Assembly: GCA_029783825.1 (NCBI GenBank)
Contig: JAREIK010002674.1
Coordinates: 104,573 to 168,572, forward strand
Source of the DNA: Sapria himalayana
Lineage: Eukaryota; Streptophyta; Magnoliopsida; Malpighiales; Rafflesiaceae
Reading direction: 5' to 3'
DNA length: 64,000 nucleotides
How positions within the stretch are numbered: position 1 is the stretch's first letter; each line of letters begins with the position of its first letter. Position numbers and translations under genes: made by a program. Shown in pieces: positions 1-13,927 of this stretch. Below the pieces are notes generated by a model that saw nothing but the letters and a program-made list of their open reading frames with translations, searched no databases and was not told the origin of the DNA.

Positions 1-3000
1 TTTTTGTGATTTTTTATCATTTTAGAAGGTTATAACCTTTGAAAATATAATAATTTTTTAATTTTTTTCAAATATAAATATAATATTTAGTTATAATAAT
101 CTTAATAATTATAAGATATTTAAACTCAATATAAGTAATTTTATTGTTAGATATTATAAAATTGATCAAATAATAAATTAATAAACTTTTATTAATATGA
201 TTGATAGCAATTAAAATATAATTGCAAACCCTATATATAATGATATAAAATCAAAGTAAAATATATTACTAAATAATAATTTTTTGTTTTTAAATTTTTA
301 CTACATTTTATATGCTTATATTTTTTTTTTGATTAATAATAAATTAAATTCTTACTAAATTATATATCATATAAATTAAATATAAACAATTTTAATGATA
401 GATATTATAATAATGATAAAAAAATTAAATTAATAAACTTTTATTAATAATATAAATATTAATTAAAATATATTTATATAACACAAAATGATTCAATATT
501 AAATCAAAATATATTACTAAATAATAAAATTTAATTTTTAAATTTGTCCTTTTATAAGCTTATATTTTTTTGATTAAAAATAAATTATTTAAATAATATT
601 TGTCTTTCTCAAAATTTATTTTGTAATTAATTTTTCTAAATAATTAAACTATAAATAATTAAAATAATTATTTAAAATTATAATAAATAGAAATAAAAAT
701 GAGATTTATTATTTATTAATTAGTAGATAGATGTTAAAATGTTTATGTATTTAGGGGTTTCGGGGTTTATGAACTTACTAATTTTAGTAAGAAATCATTT
801 AATGGTCTATAGGTTTTATTTAAAAAATAAAATAACTAAAAATTTATTTTTATTATTTTGACTTATTTTTTAAGATTATAACATTTGAAAATATAATAAT
901 TTATAAATTATTTTCAAAAGTGAATACAATATTTATTTATAATAATCATAATAATTATATATCATATAAATTCAATACAAATAATTTTATTGATAGATAT
1001 TCTAATAATTATCAAAAAATAGAATAAAAATTTATTATGAATAAAATTATATTACTTAAAATTTAATATCAAAACTTAAAATGATACAAAATCAAAGCAA
1101 AATATATTACTAAATAATAATTATTTGTTTAAAAATTTTTACACTTTTTATAAGCTTATCAATTTTTATATTAAAAATAATTTTTATAAATTTTATTTTT
1201 AACTCATAATTTATATTATAATTAATACATATATAAAAATAAAAAAACTAAACAATCAAAATGAATATTTTAACTTATAATGAAAACAAATAAAAATGAT
1301 ATTTATTAATTATTATTTAGGGTATACAGATTTAAACGGTTATCTTTATAGGGGTATTAGGATTTTGTAGTTTAGTTATTTAAATGCTTAGACATTTAGT
1401 GGTGTATAGGTTTTATTTAAACAATAGAATACCAAAGAAAAAATAATTTTTTTTTATTTTTTCACATTTTCAAAGGTTATCACCTTTGAAAATATAATAA
1501 TTTTAAAATTATTTTAAAAAGTTAATACAATATTTAGTTATAATAATCATTATATTTATATATCATATAAATTCAATATAAACATTTTTATTGATAAATA
1601 TTCTAATAATGATGAAAAAATAATTTAATAATCTATTATTAATAAGATAGATATCAATTAAAATATAATTACAAAACCTAAAATGATTCAGAAGCAAAAC
1701 AAAATATATTACTATACAATAATTTTTTGTTTTTAAATTTTTTTTTCTTTTAAAAAGTTTATCTATAATTTTTTGATGAAAAATAATTTATATAAATTAT
1801 ATTTGTATAACTCATAAATTATATTGTAATTAATATTTATATAAAAATAAACAAATAAATAATTAAAATGAATATATAAAATTATAATTAAAAAATGAGA
1901 TTTATTATTTATTATTTAGGGTATACCTGTCTAATTTAAATTAGATCTATCTCACTAATAATTTATTTTTTATTTAATATTTCTATAAAAATAAACTTAA
2001 AATTAATTAAAATAAAAATTTAAAAATATACTGAATAAAAATTAAAATGATATTTATGATTTATTATTAATGTATACTAGTTTAATGGTTTAATTATTTA
2101 AAGGTTTTGTCTTTTTGGTGTTTAGGGATTTATGTTTTTAGGCATTTAGTGGTTTATAGGTTTTATTTAAACAATGAAATAACAAAAAAAATTTGTAATT
2201 TTTTGTCATTTATATACATTATAACCTTAAAAAATATAATAATATATAAAATTTATTGAAATGTGAATACAATATTTAGTTATAATAATATTAATAATTA
2301 TATATCATATAAATTGAATATAAACAATTTTATTGATAGATAATATAATAATGATCAAAATTTAAATTAATAAACTATTAATAAAAATATTGATATTAAT
2401 TAAAAAATATTTACAAAACCCAAATTGATTCAAAATTAAATTAAAATATATTACTAGATAATAATTTTTAATTTTTAAATTTTTACTTCTATTATAAGCA
2501 TATATTTTTTTTGATTAAAACAAAATTAATTAAAATATATATGTCGCTCTCATAATTTATTTTGTAATAAATATTTCTATAAAAATAAACTAATAAATAA
2601 TTAAAATCATTATTTAAATTTATAATAAATAGATATAAAAATTAGAGTTATTATTTATTATGTATTATATATCAGTTTAATGGTTTATGTATTTAGGCAA
2701 TAAGAGGTTTAAAAATTTACTAATTTAACTGTGTATGCATTTAGTGGTTTATAGGTTTTATTAAAAAAATAAAATAATAGAAAATTTATTTTTATAATTT
2801 TTTAATATTTTCAAAGGTTATAACCTTTGAAAATATAATAATTTTTAATTTTTTTTAAATGAGAATACAATATTTATTTATAATAATCATTATATTTATA
2901 TATCACAAAAATTCAATATAAACAATTTTATTGATAAATATTATAATAATGATCAAAAAATAAATTAATAATCTATTATTAATAAGATTGATATCAATTA

Positions 3001-4076
3001 AAATATAATTACAAAACATAAAAAGATTTAGAAGAAAAGCAACATATATTACTATATAATAATTTTTTGTTTTGAATTTTTTTTTCTTTTAAAAAGTATA
3101 TCAATAATTTTTTGATGAAAAATAATTTATATAAATTATATTTGTTTAACTCAATTTATTTTGTAATTAATATTTATAAATAAATAAAGAAATAAATCTT
3201 TAAAATGAATATTTAAAATTATAATAAAAAATAAATGAGAGTTATTATTTATTATTTAGGGATACCGGTTTAATTTAAATTAGATCTGTCTCACTAATAA
3301 TTTATTTTGTAATTAATATTTCTATATAATAAATTGATAGATAATTAAAATAAAAATTTAAAATTATAATGAATAAAAATCTAAAAGAGATTTATGATTT
3401 ATTATTAATGTATACAAATTTAATGATTTAAGTATTTAGAGGTTTTGTCGTTAGGAGTTTAGTGATTTTTATTTTTAGCCTTTTAGTGGTTTAAAGGTTT
3501 TTTTAAAAAAATAAAATAACAAAAAAAATTTCTATAATTTTTTTATCATTTTCTTAGGTTATAACATTTGAAAATATAATAATATTTAAATTTTTTTGAA
3601 AATTTAATACAATATTTTGTTATAATAATATTAAAAATTATATATCATATAAATTTAAACTAAATAATTTTATTGATAGATATTATAATAATGATCAAAA
3701 ATTAAATTTATAAACTATTAATATTAAGATATATATTAATTAAAAAATATTTACAAAACCGAAATTGATTGAAAATTAAAGTAACTTATATTGCTTGATA
3801 ATAATTTTTAATTTTTAAATTTATACTTCTTTTATAAGCATATATTTTTATTAGATAAATAATATATTATTTAAATTATATTTGTCCCACTCATAATTTA
3901 TTTTGTAATAAATATATCAAAATAAATACACTAATAAATAATTAAAATCAATATTTAAAAATATAATAAATAGCAATATAAATTAGATTTATTAATTATT
4001 AAGTAGTATTTAGCAGTTTAATGGTTTATGTATTTAGGCATTATGGGGGTAGTAGTTTACTGATTTAACTTTATAT
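1..4076 (+). repeat. Satellite array block 1 (+ orientation)
   Basis: Tandem AT-rich satellite monomers. The palindromic core (GGTTATAACC or a variant) is seen near 28, 872, 1473, 2217, 2813 and 3556, so spacings are about 600 and 745 bases, alternating between a short and a long monomer. Each monomer also has an 8-bp-periodic TTTAGG-rich tract upstream of the core, for example about 2080-2170. The monomer near 340-370 lacks its core because of a deletion also found in inverted form near 54.33 kb. The block ends in the octamer tract, where the hAT element inserted. There is no credible gene; short open frames here are chance frames in AT-rich DNA. Confidence 0.9.
2808..2833. repeat. Perfect 26-bp palindromic monomer core
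   Basis: The half-site TTTTCAAAGGTTA is followed directly by its exact reverse complement, giving a spacer-less 26-bp dyad. The same perfect form recurs at 22936, 26322, 29263, 32423 and 39066. Most other monomers keep the inner GGTTATAACC with one to a few changes outside it. It may be a protein-binding dyad, a cruciform-forming site, or simply inherited from the founder monomer. Confidence 0.9.
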
Positions 4077-4084
4077 GCATTTAG
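4077..4084. repeat. hAT target site duplication, left (copy 1)
   Basis: GCATTTAG directly abuts the TAGGGG end of the element and is repeated exactly at 7779-7786. An 8-bp duplication is diagnostic of hAT transposition. The target is the last part of the satellite's octamer tract (GCATTTAGTGG). Confidence 0.95.
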
Positions 4085-4110
4085 TAGGGGTTCTCACGGG
4101 ACTCGGAGAT
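4085..4110 (+). repeat. hAT left terminal inverted repeat (copy 1)
   Basis: TAGGGGTTCTCACGGG opens the element. It matches, inverted, the right end of sister copy 2 (TAGGGGTACTCATCGG at 46943) better than its own right end, which has decayed. Confidence 0.85.
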
Positions 4111-4210
4111 TCGCGCCCCGACCCAAAGTCTTGTCCCGAAAGAATCAAGACGGAAAAAATCCATTGACTTTGACTTTTCCCATCCTATTCTGTCACGTAT
4201 TTTTTCTTTT

Positions 4211-4256
4211 GGGATGGTTCCGGATCTTAAGCAATATTAATCCCGAGAACCATCCC
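4211..4256. repeat. Subterminal inverted repeat of hAT copy 1
   Basis: GGGATGGTTC (4211-4220) and its exact complement GAACCATCCC (4247-4256) flank 26 bases. The same pair is preserved in copy 2 (50435-50444 and 50471-50480). hAT transposases bind short motifs repeated in subterminal regions; that this is such a site is inference. More CCCATCC-type motifs lie near the right end (about 7660-7755). Confidence 0.7.
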
Positions 4257-4284
4257 ATCCTAAAAGACTGATACTAGAACCAGG

Positions 4285-4303
4285 ATATATATATATATAT
4301 ATA
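4285..4303. repeat. (AT)n microsatellite in hAT copy 1
   Basis: An uninterrupted AT dinucleotide run inside the element's 5' untranslated part. The sister copy has a slightly longer run at 50385-50406. Confidence 0.85.
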
Positions 4304-4677
4304 ACATGAAGTTGCCACCAATTCCGCTATTGCCCATCCAATTCTGACGCACCTATTGCTGTTCCGACGGGTTCCAGGCGACCACATACCATTCCATCCG
4401 TGTTTAGTTATGTCCAGCCCTTGTCCGTCGCACTTCTAGTTGCCTCCATAGTGTCCCAGATGCCACCAGCCTTTTGGATTGGTTTTCTGACGAGAATTAA
4501 GTAATAAATTTTTATTATTATGTGTTTCAGTCAGTTTTGTTGAGTATTGGTTGTGTTGTTGTGGTTTGGCCGAAAGAGTGGGCTGAATGTGTTACTATCA
4601 GTTTTGTAGAGCTTGCTTGATTGAAATATTTATATGTTTTTATGCTTAACATATCATATTAATTAATGGCAATGCAG

Positions 4678-7089
4678 ATGGCAGAATCCAGTAGCAAATG
4701 AAAAATGCAATAAATTGAAGATAATCACATCTAAAATAATCAAAGTACTGGTAAATACAATCATCATTATTTCACGAACCCTCCTATTGTTACGGTAGGT
4801 TCTTCAATTCCAATTGTAAAAGAAAGTCAAGGTACATCTGAACCTCAAGCTCATAAAAAGAATAAGTCTGTTGTTTAGGAAACTTATGAGATATTAGTTG
4901 ATTCAAAGCAAAATGAAACTGGTAGGGCATCTTGTATATGGTGAAGTAGAGAATACTTGTCAAAAGGGGATCAAGATACTTCGGGTTTATGGAAATACTT
5001 GAGAAATACTAGTAGGAAATTTTTACCCAAAAAAGAATTAATAGAAGCTCACAAAGGTAAAGACAAGTAACAATCTTTGTTTAGTTTCACTAAAGATACT
5101 TGATCAGAGGATAACAAATTAATTTGTTGGCAATATGATCAAGAACTAGTTAGGGAGGCTTTGGTGAAAATGATCATAAAAGATGAATTGCCTTTTTGTT
5201 TTGTTGAGAGGGATGAGTTTAAAAAGTTTTGTGAAGTTAGTGTGACTCAATTTAAAATATCATCTTGGCATTCTACAATGAGGCATTGTTTTTCTTTTTT
5301 TGTGAAGGAAAACAAGAAATTATTAGATAGCATATCATCTCATTGCTGTAGAGTTTCATTGATTACCGACACTTGGACTACCATTAAAAATTTGTCTTAT
5401 ATATGTTTGACTGTTCATTTCATTGATTCTCAGTGGAATATGCATAAAAGGCTTTTGAACTTTTGGGTAATTAAAAGTCATTCTGGCATTAATATTAGAA
5501 ATGCTATTGAGTTTTGCATGAATGAATGGGGTTTGAGAAAGTTGATGTTCATTACTGTTGACAATGCATCAAATAATGATGTTGCAGTTGAACAATTGAA
5601 AAAAAGGCTTGTGAAGAAAAGTATTGTACCTTTGAGAGGCGAGCATTTTCATATGAGATATTGTGCACATATCATAAACTTAATTGTTAGAGATGGCATT
5701 ACAGTAATTGAGGGTGATATTCAAAAAATTAGAGGTGTGGTGAAATATGTGAGGAGCAGTCCTAAAAGATTAGATATGTTTACGTTATGTGTTGAAGATG
5801 CAACTTGACATATGGATCTTCATTTCAATTAGATTGTCCTACAAGATGGAATTCAACATATTTGATGCTACAAACTGATATAAAATATCAAAAAGAATTT
5901 GATAAGTTAGAGGACAAAGACTAAAGGTTTTTGAAAGAGTTTGGTTCAAACGTTCCAACTGAGAGAGACTGAACAAAAGCCAAAATTTTGGCACGTTTCT
6001 TGAAAACTTTTTATGTGGTAACTTATAAATTTTCTGGCTCATAATATTCTACCTCTAGTGTTTATTTTCCTGAGATTTTTCGAATTATGAAAAAAATAGT
6101 GCTTTTTGAAAATTGTAGAGATACAATGGTGTCTGAAATGGGTATGAAAATGAGACATCAATTCAGCAAATATTGGGGTTTCTTCTGTCAACAAATATTA
6201 TGCTTTTTGTAGCGGTTGTATTGGATCCTAGATATAAGCTCAAATATCTCAAGGTTAAGTACACTTAGCATTATGGAGAGGAATTGGCTAAAAATTTAGT
6301 GAAAAAGGTTATAAATGCTTTAAATGAGATGATGGATGATTATAAAGATTTAAATGAAGATGAATCAAAAGAAGATGATTTCTCTTCTACTGTGTTGAAA
6401 AAAAATGATGATTTCTTTGATGGTAGTGATACTTATGGTGATGATTTTTTTTCTTGAATTAAAAGAAAGAACAAGAAGTTGCAGCTTTGGAAGAGTTGGA
6501 TAGGTACTTGGAGGACAAACTTGAAAAAAATAGAATTGATTTTGATCTTATAAACTATTGGAAGGTAAATGAGGTTAGGTATCCTTCTTTGGCAAATGTC
6601 GCAAGGGATGTATTTGCTATCCAAGCATCTACTGTGGCCTATGGATCTACATTTAGTACTGGGGGTAGAACATTAGATAAATTTAGGAGTACTTTAACAC
6701 CTATTATATATGAAGTTCTCATATGTCTACAAGATTGGTCGAGAAGCTCTAACAAACCTATTGAAATTGAAGAATTAGTTCAAGACTTGATGATAATGAA
6801 TCAGGTTAGTATACAAATCTTGTAAATTTTAATTTCACTTTTACTTATTTTATTCATTCAATTTAATAAAAATATGGTTCAATTACAATTTTCAGAGGGG
6901 TCACAAGATCCAAATATTCTTCCAACTATATTTGGCCAACTAAATTTGGAATTGGTGTATTAAATTTTATTAGGTAATATGTTATTTTTTTATTACTCTT
7001 TCATCTTAGAAATTTATGTCTACATGATTAACACGTTTTCATCTTTGGTTGTCCTTCTACAGTGGAGGAAGAAAAGGGAGGAGTTGTAG
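4678..7089 (+). pseudogene. hAT (RICESLEEPER-like) transposase pseudogene, copy 1
   Basis: The transposase would cut and rejoin the element's ends in the nucleus. ATG at 4678 (or in-frame 4666) is in frame with the long open stretch 5161-5808. Order: basic, Ser-rich N-terminus; BED-type zinc-finger remnant (about 4925-5030, ASCIWC then SGLWKYL); RNase H-like catalytic core with putative acidic residues in TDTWTT (Asp codon 5368) and TVDNASNND (Asp codon 5560); DCPTRWNSTYLML (about 5840) in a shifted frame; LDPRYKLKYL (about 6220); C-terminal dimerisation region with RYPSLANVARDVFAIQ and FSTGGRTLDKFRS (6487-6800). Likely introns follow (donor CAG/GTTAGT near 6803, acceptor TTTTCAG near 6895; last acceptor CTACAG at 7062, exon 7063-7089 to TAG). 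At least seven in-frame stops lie upstream of 5161, with a frameshift near 5806 and more stops beyond. Non-functional. Confidence 0.92.
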
Positions 7090-7778
7090 AAGAGATAATT
7101 AATTGGGTTTGGATTTTCATTCCTGTTACTGGACGGACCTTTGAAATGATTATTATCATGGTTGTTATTAGTTGTATTTTTTTTGTTATATTAAGCTGCC
7201 TAATTGTAGCAATTACTTAAGTAGTAATTGCTGCTACCAATATTTGTGGTCATCTTTAGCTATTCCTTAATATTTTAAGTAATTGTTTAAAAAATGTTGT
7301 ATTGCTATTATGGTTAACTTTCACTCGGCTGAACAAAGCCAACTTGTGACAAAAACAAACAACCAAATTAAGCACACAACTCAATCCAATTCTTTTTAAC
7401 ATTTCTATCCTTTTCAGCACATCAAAGCTTTTGACAAGGTAATGGAACTCGTTTGTGCTATCCAGCCTATTTGACACAACAAAATTGGCCCAATTTGAGT
7501 TTGAAAGATACATAACTAAGGAATGATAAATGGTACAACAAACGGTTTCGACATGAACTAACTTGGCCGGTTTGAAGAAAATAAATTGAAAAATTGTCCG
7601 AACTCTGTTCCGTCCCGGAACCATTTTCTCCTACCCAAAATCCCCGATCTTCGTCCAGTCCCATCCCGATTTTTTCAACCTATTTGATGGGTGTGGATCT
7701 TCAAAAAAAATCTCCGAACTGTGGCAAGGGACTGAAGATTTGTAATCCCCATCCAGTCTCATTTCATGAGCACACCTA

Positions 7779-7786
7779 GCATTTAG
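7779..7786. repeat. hAT target site duplication, right (copy 1)
   Basis: GCATTTAG follows the terminal CACACCTA of the element and is identical to 4077-4084. The satellite octamer tract resumes directly after it. Confidence 0.95.
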
Positions 7787-9556
7787 TGGTTTATAGGTTT
7801 TATTTAAAAATTAAAATAACAAAAAATTTATTTTTATTATTTTTTGATATTATAAAAAGTTATAACCTTTGAAAATATCATAATTTTTAAATTTTTTTCA
7901 AATGTGAATACAATATTTAGTTATACTAATCATTATATTTATATATTATATAAATTCAATATAAATAATTTTATTGATAAATATTCTAATAATGATCAAA
8001 AATAAATTAATAATCGATTTATAATAATAAGATAGATATTAATTAAAATTTAATTACAATACTTAAAATGATTCAGAAGTAAATAAAAATATATTACTAT
8101 ATAATAATTTTTTGTTTTTGAATTTTTTATTCTTTTAATAAGTTTATCTATAATTTTTTAATGAAAAATAATTTATATAAATTATATTTGTCTAACTCAT
8201 AATTTATTTTATAATTAATATTTATATATAAATAAGCAAATAAATAATTAAAATGAATATTTAAAATTATAATGAAAAAAAAATGAAATTTATTATTTAT
8301 TATTTATTATTTAGAAATAAAGGTTTAAATTAAATTAGATCCGTCTCACTAATAATTTATTTTGTAATTAATATTTCTATAAAAATAAACTAATAAAGAA
8401 TTAAAATAAAAATTTAAAAATATAGTGAATAAAAATTAAAATGAGATTTAAGATTTATTATTAATGTATACCAGTTTAATTGTTTAAGTATTTAAAGGTT
8501 TTATCATTAGGAGTTTAGCGATTTAAGATTTTAGCTTTTAGTGGTTATTAGGTTTTATATAAAAAAATAAAATAACAAAAAAATTTCTATAATTTGTTAT
8601 CATTTTCATATGTTATAACCTTTGAAATATAATAATATTTACACTTTTTTGAAATGAGAATACAATATTTAGTTTTAATAATATTAATAATTATATATCT
8701 TATTAATTCAATATAAATAATTTTATTGATAGATAATATAATAATGATCAAAAATTAAATTAATAAACTATTAATAAAAACATAGATATTAATTAAAAAA
8801 TATTTACAAAACCCAATTTGATTCAAGATTAAAGTAAAATATATTACTGGATAATAATTTTTAATTTTTAAATTTTTACTTCTTTTATAAGCGTATATTT
8901 TTTTTAATAAAAATAAATAAATTAAATTATATTTGTCGCACTCATACTATATTTTGTAATAAATATTTCTATAAAAATAAACTATTTAATAATTAAAATG
9001 AATATTTAAAATTATAATAAAAAAGAAATATAAATTAGATTTATTAATTATTAAGTAGTTTATAGAAGTTTAATGGGTTATGTATTTAGGCATTATGGGG
9101 TTTAGGAGTTTACTGATTTAATTGTGTATGCATTTAGTGGTTTATAGTTTTTATTTAAGAAATAAAACAAAAAAATTATTTTTATTATTTTTTGATATTT
9201 TCTAAGGTTATAACCTTTGAAAATATAATAATTTTTAAATTTTTTTTCAAAAAGTGAATAAATATTTATTTATAATAATCATAATAATTATATATCATAT
9301 AAATTCAATATAAACAATTTTATTGATACATATTTTAATAATTATCAAAAAATAAATTAAAAATCTATTATGAATAACACTAAATTACTTTAAATATTAT
9401 ATTAAAAACTAAAATAATTCAAAAGCAAAGCAAAATATATTACTTAATATTAATTATTTGTTATTAAATTTTTATTCTTTTTATAAGATTATCTATTTTT
9501 GATGAAAAATAATTTTTATAAATTATATTTTTAAATCATTATTTATTTTATAATTA

Positions 9557-9578
9557 ATATATATATATATATATATAT
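9557..9578. repeat. (AT)n microsatellite within a satellite monomer
   Basis: A run of 11 AT dinucleotides in a type e monomer, at a position where related monomers have a short run of TATATA. Private expansion. Confidence 0.85.
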
Positions 9579-12500
9579 AAAGCTAAATAATCAAAATGAA
9601 TTTTTTAAATTATAATGAAAACAAATAAAAATGAGATTTATTACTTAATATTTTGGGTCAACCCATTTAAACGATTATCTATATAGGGGTATCAGGATTT
9701 TGTAGTTTAGTGATTTAAGTGTTTAGGCATTTAGTGATTTATAGGTTTTATTTAAACAATGAAATAATAATTTTTTTTTGTTTTTTCACATGTTCAAAGG
9801 TTATAATCTTTAAAAATATAATAATTTTAAAATTTTTTTCGAAAGTGAATACAATATTTAGTTAAAATAATTATTAAATCTATATTCATATAAATTAAAT
9901 ATAAATATATTTATTGATAAATATTCTAATAATGATCAAAAAATAAATTAATAATCTATGATTAATATGTTAAATATCAATTAAAATATAATTACAAAAC
10001 CTAAAATGATTCAGAAACAAAGTAAAATATATTACTATATAATAATTTTTTGTTTTTAATTGTTTTCTTCTTTTAAAAAGTTTATCTATATTTTTTTGTT
10101 GAAAAATAATTTATATAAATTATATTTTTCCAACTTATAATTTATTTTATAATTAATATTTATATAAAAATAAACAAATAAATAAGTAAAATGAAAATTT
10201 AAAATTATAATGAAAAAAATAAAAATGAGATTTATTATTTATTATTTAGGATATACCTGTTTAAAAAATTTATCTATTTAGGGTTTTCGAGATTTAGAAG
10301 TTATTGTTTTAAGTATTTAGGCATTTAATGGTTTATAGCTTTTATTTAAACAATGAAATAACAAAAAATTTATTTTTGATATTTTTTCAAATTTTAAAAT
10401 GTCGTAACATTTGAAAATATAATAATTTTAAAATTTTTAAAACATGGGAATACAATATTTAGTAATAATAATAATTATAACTATATATAATATAAACTAA
10501 ATATAAACAATTTTATTGATAATATTATATCAATTATCAAAAAATAAATTAAAAACTATTATTAATATGATAGATATAAATTAAAATATAATTAAAAACC
10601 TAAAATGATTTAAAATCAATGTAAAATTTATTACTAAATAATAATAATTTTTTTTAGTTTTTGTGTCATTTTATAAGCTTATATATTTTTTTGTTGAAAA
10701 ATATATTAATTAAATTATATTTGTAACTCATAATTTATTTTGTAATTAATATTTCTATAAATTATTTATATTATATTTAAGGATTACGAGTTTAAAGGTT
10801 TAGGTATTTAGGGGCTTCGGGATTTAGGACTTTAGAGATTTATGTATTTAGGCATTAAATGGTTTATATGTTTTATTTAAACAATGATATAACAAAAAAT
10901 TTATTTTTGTTATTTTTTCTCATTTTTGAAGGTTATAACCTTTGAAAATATAACAAATTTTAAATTTTTCTTATATGTGAATACTATATTTAGTGTTGAT
11001 AATCTTAATAAATATATACCATGTTAATTAAATATAAGCAATTATATTGATAGATATTATATTACTAATCAAAAAATAAATTAATAATCTATTATTAATA
11101 ACATAGATATTTTTTAAAATATATTTGTAAAACATAAATTTATTCAAAATCAAAGTAAAATATAATAGTAAATAATAATTTTTTTGATATTTTGCTACTT
11201 TTTTTAAGTTTATATTTTTTGTTATTAAAAGTAAATTATTTAAATTATATTTGTTTTCCACATAATTTATTTTTAATTTATAATTCTATAAAAAAAACTA
11301 ATAAATAAATAAAATGAATATTTAAAATTATAATGAATACAAATAAAATTCAAATTTATTATTTATTATTCAGGATATACTATTTTAATGCTTTAAGTAT
11401 TTAGGTGTTTTGGGGTTTAGTGATTTAAGTGTTTAGGACTTAAGTTATTTATAATTATTATTTTTAATAATAAAAAAATAAAAAATTAAATTTTTTTGTT
11501 TTTTTTTAATTTTTGAAGGTTATAACCTTTGAAAATATAATAATTTTTAATTTTTTTTAAATGTTTTATATAAAATTTAGTTCTAATATTCTTAATAATT
11601 ATATATAATGTAAAGTCAATATAAATAATTTTATTGATAGATATTATAATAATGATGAATAAAAAATTAATAAACTATTATTAATAAGAATGATATAAAT
11701 TAAAATATAATTGCAAAAACTAAAATGATTCTAAATCAAAATAAAATATAATACAAAATAATAAATTTTTGTTTTTAAAATTTTGCCTCTTTTTATAATC
11801 ATATATATTTTTTTTGATAAATAATAAATTATTTAAAATAGATTTGTCTCAATAATAATTTATTTTGTAATTAATATTTCTATAAAAATAAACTGATAAA
11901 TAATTAAAATAAAAATTCAAAACAAAACTTAATAAAAATTAAAATGAGATTTATGATTTATTATTAATGTATACCAATTTAAAAGTTTAAGTATTTAGAG
12001 GTTTTCTCATTTAAGAGTTTAGCAATTTATGTTTTTAGGCATTTAGTGGTTTATAGGTTTTATTTAAACAATAAAATAACAAAAAAAATTTATATTTTGT
12101 CATTTTCATTGGTTATAACCTTTGAAAATATAATAATATTTAAAATTTTTTGAAATGTGAATATAATATTTAGTTATAATAATTTTAATAATTATATATC
12201 ATATAAACAATTTTATTGATAGATATTATAATAATGATCAAAAATTAAATTAATAAACTATTAATAATAAGATAGATATTAATTAAAAAATATTTACATA
12301 ACCCAATTTGATTCAAAATTAAAGTAAAATATATTACTGTCTAATAATTTTTAATTTTTAAAATTTTTCTTCTTTTATAAGCGTATAAAATTTTTTTTTT
12401 TGAAAATACATATTTAAATTATATTTGTCACACTCATAATTTATTTTGTAATAAATATTTCTATAAAATAAACTTATAAATAATTAAAATGAATATTTAA

Positions 12501-13831
12501 AATAATTATAAATTGAAATAAAAATTAGATTTCTTAATTATTAAGTAGTATATAGCACTTTAATGGTTTATGTATTTAGGCATTACGGGCCTTAGGAGTT
12601 TACTTATTTTACTGTGTATGCATTTAGTGGTTTATACGTTTTATTTAAAAATTTAAATAACATAATAATTATTTTTATTATTTTTTGATATTTTCAAAGG
12701 TTATAAAATTTGAAAATATAATAATTTTTAAATTTTTTTAAAATGTGAATTCAATATTTAATTATAAAAATCATTATATTTATATATCATATATAGTCAA
12801 TATAAACAATATTATTGATAAATATTCTAAAAACGATCAAAACATAAATTAATAATCTATTATTAATTAGATAGATATCAATTAAAATTTAATAAAAAAA
12901 CCTAAAATGATTCGGATGAAATCAAAATATATTACTATATAATAATTTGTTGTTTTGAAATTTTTTTTTCTTTTGAAAAGTTTATCCTTATTTTTTTGAT
13001 GAAAATTAATTTATATAAATTATATTTGTATAACTCATAATTTATTTTTTAATTAAAAATTATATAAAAATAAAAAAATAATTAATTAAAATGAATATTT
13101 AAAATTATAATGAAAAAAATAATATCGAGATTTATTCGTTATTATTTTGGGTATACCAATCTAATTTAAATTAGATCTGTCTCACTAATAAATTTTTTGG
13201 TAATTAATATTTCTATAAAAATAAACTAATAAAAAATTAAAATAAAAATTTAAAATTATACTGAATAAAAATTAAAATGATATTTATGAATTATTATTAA
13301 TGTATACCAGTTTAATATTTTATGTATTTAGAGGTTTATTTGTTTATGACTTTAGCGATTTATGATTTTTGCTATTTAGTGGTTTATAGGTTTTATTTTA
13401 ACAATGAAATAACAAAAAAATTATTTTTGATATTTTTATACATTTTCAGAGTTTATAACCTCTTAAAATATAATAATTATAAAATTTTTTAAAATTGTGA
13501 ATACAATATTTAGTAATAATAATCATTATAATTATATATAATATAAACAAAATATAAATAATTTTATTGATAGATATGATATCAATTATCAAAAAATAAA
13601 TTAATATGCTATTAATAATATGATGGATATAAATTAAAATATAATTGCAAAACCTAAAATTATTCAAAATCCAAGTAAAATTTATTACAAAATAATAATT
13701 TTTCTAGTTATTACTTCTTTTTATAAGTTTATATTTTTTTTGATGAAAAATATATAATTAAAATTATATTTGTCTCACTCATAATTTATTTTGTAATTAA
13801 TATTTTAATAAATTATTTAAATTATATTTAA

Positions 13832-13927
13832 GGTTTACGAGTTTAAACGTTTACGTATTTAAAGGCTTTTGTGTTTAGGAGTTTAGAGGTTTAAGTGTTT
13901 AGGCATTTAGTGGTTTATAAGTTTTAT
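13832..13927 (+). repeat. Representative octamer tract of a satellite monomer (12 units)
   Basis: The bases fall in strict 8-bp phase for 12 units, with consensus NNTTTAGG (clear units TGTTTAGG, AGTTTAGA, CATTTAGT). The same phase holds at 20510-20589 (10 units) and in most monomers of both orientations. It resembles plant telomere repeat TTTAGGG but has period 8, not 7. It always sits about 50-80 bases upstream of the palindromic core. Confidence 0.85.

Larger units (their letters stand above)
4085..7778 (+). mobile_element. hAT DNA transposon, copy 1 (defective autonomous-type element)
   Basis: A 3,694-bp element bounded by an exact 8-bp target duplication (GCATTTAG). Ends: the left begins TAGGGGTTCTCACGGG; the right end, read inward on the other strand, begins TAGGTGTGCTCATG. 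GC content is visibly higher than in the satellite. It holds subterminal CCCATCC/GGGATGG motifs, an (AT)n run and a plant hAT transposase pseudogene on the + strand. The sister copy at 46943-50606 is inverted and sits at the same target sequence, with the same duplication. Plant hAT membership rests on the transposase motifs (TDTWTT, VDNASNND, DCPTRWNSTYLML, LDPRYK, C-terminal dimerisation region) and the 8-bp duplication. Confidence 0.95.

Noticed and set aside
5839..6624. Antisense frames 5839-6042 and 6433-6624, and 49021-49335 and 49620-49886 on + in copy 2.
   Set aside because: Shadows of the transposase coding strand, which carries the recognisable motifs.
7256..7779. Open frames on both strands at the 3' end of hAT copy 1 (7256-7624, 7467-7664, 7594-7779) and 46942-47136 in copy 2.
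   Set aside because: They lie in the non-coding subterminal part of the element, overlap each other on opposite strands and extend into the terminal inverted repeat.
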